Assembly (NCBI GenBank): GCA_029379385.1
Contig: CM055606.1
Location: 17,323,142-17,387,141, forward strand
DNA: 64,000 nt
Reading direction: 5' to 3'
Origin: Quillaja saponaria
Lineage: Eukaryota > Streptophyta > Magnoliopsida > Fabales > Quillajaceae
Made by a program: the position numbers and the translations under genes. Below are positions 59,801-64,000 of this stretch, in pieces. Under the pieces are notes generated by a model. That model was not told where the DNA came from. It ran no database searches and saw only the letters and a program-made list of their open reading frames with translations. Position 1 is the first letter of the stretch, and each line of letters opens with the position of its first letter.

Positions 59801-60471
59801 TAACTGATTTCTGCGTATGGATGCTGGCTCTTACCACTTTGGCTGCAACATTGTAGGGGGTGCAATATCCAGGTTTGCCCAAGCGAGACAAGCCTAGACG
59901 TGTGGAGCTATATTTCTCTAGTTGGATCATCAAGGCTGGTAATTGGCAATCAAATATCATTCCCTTTAAGCAATTTTTTAACATTTTAACATGTCAACGG
60001 TATTGCTTCATTTGCTGAATTTGGAAGATGAATGCAGTGAAATCCCGCAAAGGTGATGGGCAGTTGTCTGCTTGTGAGGTTACCCTTTTACATCATGAAG
60101 ACATGGGGATTCCCAAAGATGTGGCAAAGTTGGGAGTCCGACATGGGATGTGGGGAGCTGTCAAGAAATTGCACTCCGGAATGAGAGCTTACCAGAATGC
60201 AAGGAAATCAGAGGCTTCTTTATCTAGATTTGCTCTGATGGCAAGAATCACTACAAAGATCTCTTGGGATGAAAGCATGGATTCTTTGGTGCCAGTTTCT
60301 GATGAAGAAGAAATTGGTCAAGCCAAGAGCAATGATATACATATTGATCATGGCATTGATTGGAAGTGGGTGGTTTTGGGTGGAACTGTTGCCCTTGTTT
60401 GTGGCCTTCACAGTGGTGTAATAGGGAAAGCATTGTTACTGGGAGCAGGACAGGGAATTGCTCGAAGGTGA
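56891..60471 (+). CDS. Membrane-anchored START-domain lipid-transfer-like protein
   Basis: Coding exons: 56891-57273, 58041-58206, 58562-58768, 58863-58946, 59857-59938, 60038-60471 (1356 nt, 451 residues). The N-terminus has a membrane segment (about 21-43, IWLAVTIGLVIGWSW) and a second hydrophobic stretch near 75-93. The START domain spans about 180-390: GPTVYRSRTVFEDATPELVRDFFWDDDFRPKWDPML, then WIKKFPFFCSDREYIIGRRMWE, the KRDKPRRVELYFSSW strand and GIPKDVAKLGVRHGMWGAVKKL. A C-terminal hydrophobic segment (WKWVVLGGTVALVCGL, about 415-440) is followed by GIARR. This matches the plant group annotated as polyketide cyclase/START membrane proteins (such as At3g13062), related to phosphatidylcholine-transfer START domains. 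The ligand is not established. An alternative terminal exon may lie in the intron after exon 4. Confidence 0.94.
59017..59214 (+). other. Candidate alternative terminal exon of the START gene
   Basis: The acceptor CTTACTTTCTTTCAG lies 70 nt after the donor of exon 4 (58946). In the phase of exon 4 the sequence reads on as AKAPCLVYCYAADLSVCKH and ends at a stop at 59212-59214 after a Lys/Glu-rich tail. Use of this exon would truncate the START domain and lose the C-terminal membrane segment. It is not part of the conserved protein. Confidence 0.3.
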
Positions 60472-60768
60472 GAGACTTAGAATCTAGTAAAAACGGAAGT
60501 TTTATTTTCTTCATTTTGAAGATTTATTTTATTTTTCTTTCAAAAATATGAACATACCTATTGCTATCAAATTTTCAATATATACTATTTATTACATGGA
60601 ATTTATTTTAAGGAGACTCTGGTGCTGCAGTTGTCTGTAAATGGTATACAAGGGGAAAGCATGTTGGTCGATATAAATTTATAAATAAATATATATATAT
60701 ATTAATATATTTATCCTAGACACAAAGAAGAATGCAGTTTTACAACATCTTAGAGATATACTCACCAC
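60472..60768. other. 3' flanks of two convergent genes
   Basis: 3'UTR of the START gene and, on the other strand, of the Cys-rich peptide gene, with a (TA)n tract near 60690. Nothing else was seen. Confidence 0.4.
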
Positions 60769-61008
60769 TTAAAAATACTTGTGTTGTATACAACATTTTC
60801 TGAAGCAATTTTCATAATCCTTTTCACGCATACATTCCATGTGGCAAATAAAATTGACCAAACTGGCACCGGTCCGGTTCTTCCTCTTAAAATGGGAAGG
60901 GGGAGTAGAAGTTGGAGGAGAATGTAAATTGGAGGGAGTGGAGTAGGCTGCTTGAATTACAAGCAAAAGTATAATCAGAGAGATCTCTGTTAACTTTGTT
61001 TTCTTCAT
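60769..61008 (-). CDS. Small secreted Cys-rich peptide, alpha-hairpinin-like spacing
   Basis: A single-exon 79-residue frame starts at ATG 61006-61008. Residues 1-23 form a signal peptide (LIILLLVIQAAYS). A Pro/Ser/Thr-rich linker and basic KRKNR follow, then a Cys-rich C-terminus with Cys-x3-Cys (ICHMEC), eight residues, Cys-x3-Cys (CFRKC) and an extra adjacent Cys. Paired C-x3-C motifs are the mark of alpha-hairpinin (helix-loop-helix) defence peptides, in which two disulfides staple two helices; the spacer here is shorter than usual. The basic site before the Cys region could be a processing point. The match is to spacing only; another class of small secreted peptide is possible. A TATA box lies upstream. 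The gene is convergent with the START gene. Confidence 0.65.
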   Translation of the reverse strand: MKKTKLTEISLIILLLVIQAAYSTPSNLHSPPTSTPPSHFKRKNRTGASLVNFICHMECMREKDYENCFRKCCIQHKYF

Positions 61009-61056
61009 ATCGTTTCCATGTATGAATTTCTAATCCAAGAAAATATACTAGTTGTT

Positions 61057-61064
61057 TTTTTATA
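61057..61064 (-). promoter_or_regulatory. TATA box of the Cys-rich peptide gene
   Basis: CTATAAAA on the minus strand is about 50 bp upstream of the ATG at 61008. Confidence 0.55.
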
Positions 61065-63321
61065 GAATGGTCCTCCCTTGTCATCCATGAGAGTACTAAT
61101 ATGCTTTAATGAAAAATTCTAATTAATTAATTTCCAATTAGAAACACTTTCTTTTGTGTAGTGAAAGATCTAATTGATCTAACAACTTTTTAGAATAGCG
61201 TAAATATAATTATCTTTTGAAAAATAGAAAGATATTCCAATTTTGTTTTGAATGTTTTCTGAATTAAAAACTCTAACATGTTATATATATCAAGTAGCTA
61301 GCTAAACGTTTTTTGGAAATGCCAATTGATCCGAAGAGACATGTTAGAATTGGGACTTTTGGTTTATTCTTCCCGTTGATTGCTTAAGATTTTAGTTTGT
61401 AATAATTAATTTTGTTTTTAAAAACTAATATATAAAAACAGAGGATTGATCAAAATATATTAGTTTTTCTTTGAAAGATATTTTGCCTAATAAGGTTGAG
61501 AAATTGTCAAAAGTTATTGGTTGGTTTTATTAATTAGAAGATTTTTGTTTAAGCTATGTCTTTTCTTAACTAGATTACAGTTTTAGAAGCTTTTCATCTA
61601 AACATATTTATAAAGTTGAAAATTTGAAAAGAATCAAGAAAACATATTTGATCGATCACCAATATTTTAATTAGCAGAATAATTATTGAAAATTATTTTA
61701 TATTATTAGATTTAAGGTATGAATTATTTTTTATGATACAAGTGTTGTTAAATTGCGTCTTTTTATCAATGAAGTGTTTTTTTTTAAATATATATAACAA
61801 AAATATTCTCTTACATTATCCAAAAAAATTAATCTCTGCTTATTTGAATTCAGATTTAAATTGAGAAAACGATAGAAAGGAGATTTAAGAAAATAGGACA
61901 AGTATTTAAAAAGATTTAAAACAGAGATAATGGAAAGAGAAATTTCTACCAAATATACCAACATAATCAAGATCACAAGAGACACAAGCTAGGTTACAAC
62001 ATAAATTAATCTGAAAATATTTGATCCATTAATTTCACCAAGTGATTAATTGTTTATTAATTACCCCCAAAAGTCGTTTAGATGCAGCAGCCTCTCGAGT
62101 GGTCTAGAAATTTTAGTTTTTGGAATAAATTATAGTGCCAATTGATTTCTTGAAGTTAAATGGATGTTCTTTTCAGAACTCATAATTTTTTTTATATGAT
62201 TTTAACGTTAATTGTAACCATAATTTATGTCTAATATCCATATTTTAATAATATGGTAATTCTAATTGCACTTTAAAAATGATTATTCTGTTTCAAAATA
62301 TTGATATTTCATAAATTATATGAGATCATAGCTATATGTTATTTATAAATAATAACATATAATAACATATGTTAATTTATGTGTCAAGCATAATAATCAT
62401 TTTTAATGTCATGCATAAATAACATGTTTAATATATTTTGAGATTTACATGCTATTTCTACATGAGATAATTTATGTGTAAATCTTCTAGGTGGCATTCG
62501 ATTAAAATTTAAGTTTTTATAAGAGAACATATTAATTATAAAAGAGAATAATTTATAACAAAATTAACCAATTCCAATTTTACATATTAATTACACATGA
62601 GAATAATTTATAATAACATTAACTAAGGTATTATTATGATGTTTTGCATGTTATTTACAAACGAAATAATATGTGAATAAATCGGCTGAGAGCGTAATGT
62701 TTATTGCATAAATTACGTATGACATTAAGATTATGATAAAATCAATTCAATTAATGTCATAACTAATTACTTATTAATTACATAAAAGATTAATTTATAT
62801 ATACGATATAAAATTAACTAGTTTCAATTTGCATATAATAGTTATTTGTAATGAAATTGATTAAGGTATGATAATTTGTGAGTAAATCAGTATAAAATTT
62901 GACTATTTGCATGACATTAAATTTTTTAATAATTTGCCAGTAAAATTGATAGAATATTTTATGTTTTATAATTAATTTACATATAAAATAATTTGCGAGT
63001 AAATAACTATTTGACCATGTGAATAATTATTTTTAGACCTATATAAGATCTTCTTCTTCTTAAGTAGAAGTCTCGAGGTTTTACAAATGGAGTATTACAT
63101 GAAGATGCATATCTTATTGTAATTACAAGTAGAAGTAGAACTGTACATGATTAAAGCATTTTAACCACCAAAGTAGTCAATATCATTTGTAACCATCAGC
63201 ACATCTAATCAATCAATGCCTTTATGATTCTTAGCAAAAAAAGAAAATCAAAGATAAAATAGAAACATGTTTTGGGATTATTATACAAACAAGTAAAATT
63301 GGATGGTTGGAGGCTCAAGCG
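61065..63321. other. Intergenic, AT-rich, degenerate repeats
   Basis: No gene was seen. Between about 62330 and 63010, variants of ATAATTTATAA, TTAATTACA, AACTARTTYCAATTT and GTTATTTRYAA recur at irregular spacing in both strands, suggesting an old, drifted repeat. The frame at 61731-61985 is low-complexity and not supported. Confidence 0.4.
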
Positions 63322-63600
63322 TTATCTCAATGGACAGTAATCAATGGTGTTGAATAGTACAAAATGGCAGGGTGGTCGTTGACCTTGTGTTGTAACCCAA
63401 GCCCGACATTTATTATTCTTATGATCCTCTTTAAGCTTCATCTTGGGTGTCAACCTCTCATTGCAGTACTTGTCAATTCAATATAATTTGTCGCAATAAA
63501 TGAGCTTCAGCACATGGTGAACTTCAAAGCGTGAGATACAATTTACCCATGCAATTTGCATCTTCCCCTGCACGTTGAATTCCTTTTGGGGACAATTCCA
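63322..63600 (-). pseudogene. Cys-rich coding remnant with one in-frame stop
   Basis: Read on the minus strand, 93 codons encode a Cys- and Lys-rich chain with plausible protein texture (WNCPQKEFNVQGKMQIAWVN; CRAWVTTQGQRPPC; NTIDYCPLR then stop). It is interrupted by one TGA about 41 codons in. Around eight cysteines are spread over the chain. I do not recognise the family. It could be the last exon of a decayed secreted-protein gene, or two exons with a poorly marked intron between. Confidence 0.3.
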
Positions 63601-63904
63601 ACAGCAGACAGAGATTGCTCACTTTATGCCTTATAGTATACATTCATACAATTTACTAATTTAGGAATAACCTAATTCAACTGCTATTGGTATCAAAGCT
63701 GTCCACGTAGCCGATACTACACCTCATATCTCCCCCAAAAGGTAATGAGCTTCGTGTAACTATGGTGGATGGACGCATAGCAGGACCTTTGTAATTAACC
63801 TCTCCCTCTTCTTCTGATCCTCCCCGTTTTGTTGTTATTCCTTTCTTTATTTTGTTGTTTATTTAGTTAAAAGGAGTAGTAAAAGGGAAGCAGCAGTGGA
63901 TTCC

Positions 63905-63955
63905 ATGGACGAGAGGCATGTCGGTCTCCACTTAATTCATGTTTTCCTCTTCTGG
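63905..63955 (+). CDS. Probable first coding exon of a gene running off the right edge
   Basis: After a CT-rich leader (63790-63904), ATG 63905-63907 opens 17 codons reading MDERHVGLHLIHVFLFW, ended by a strong donor GTATGT. The hydrophobic character suggests the start of a signal peptide or membrane anchor. The remaining exons are outside the window, so the product is unknown. Confidence 0.4.
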
Positions 63956-64000
63956 GTATGTCTCAACTTTGATTATTTCGCTTCAAGTTTCCAGCTTTGT

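Overview
The window is nuclear DNA of a dicotyledonous plant. It is AT-rich. Its genes carry many short introns with GT..AG borders, and the spaces between them are filled with DNA-transposon remnants. The best-supported gene families (MUSE13/14-type MATH protein, XRCC4, Alba, WVD2-like, START, MIR166, EPF zinc finger, potato inhibitor I) are plant or plant-typical. No bacterial, viral, organellar or CRISPR feature was seen. The species cannot be fixed from the sequence alone. All exon joins below were made by hand from splice borders, reading phase and family knowledge; every multi-exon model closes in frame.

Left part (1-16 kb) is accessory DNA. It holds a broken BLUS1/STE20-like kinase fragment (843-1584, minus), a Helitron-like element with a Harbinger-like insertion (2571-4724), a SUPERMAN/TAC1-type zinc-finger gene (6370-6894, minus), a gene built on a 27-codon minisatellite whose frame breaks midway (9797-10468, minus), a 526-bp hAT-type element with a perfect 8-bp target duplication (12734-13259), a tandem array next to a second Helitron-like 3' end (13306-13810), and a 1.65-kb near-palindromic foldback (14320-15968).

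Middle part. A 12-coding-exon gene (16823-30626, plus) encodes a MATH-domain protein of the MUSE13/14 (TRAF1a/b) family, predicted at 1142 residues. Its intron 11 contains a Pack-MULE-like element (26512-27787) carrying a small membrane-peptide ORF, and intron 8 contains a promoter/first-exon-like segment on the other strand. Next come a small secreted SGPS-motif peptide gene (32793-33104, plus), a dead potato-inhibitor-I copy (34924-35235, minus) and an apparently intact one with Glu at P1 (36293-36489, minus), then XRCC4 for non-homologous end joining (37317-39737, minus) and an Alba-domain gene (43396-45003, minus).

Right part. A WVD2-like microtubule gene (48644-50927, plus) is divergent from Alba, and the two share an inverted homologous block in their first introns. 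MIR166 (hairpin 53313-53413, plus) follows with its own TATA box and short upstream ORFs. A membrane-anchored START-domain gene (56891-60471, plus) comes next, then a small Cys-rich secreted peptide (60769-61008, minus). The last 3 kb are AT-rich, with a Cys-rich coding remnant and a probable first exon of a gene running off the right edge.

The genes are not an operon-like set and most are ordinary housekeeping or regulatory plant genes. The unusual material is in the repeats and small ORFs: the foldback, the Pack-MULE, the frame-switching minisatellite gene, the shared intron block, and the peptide genes.
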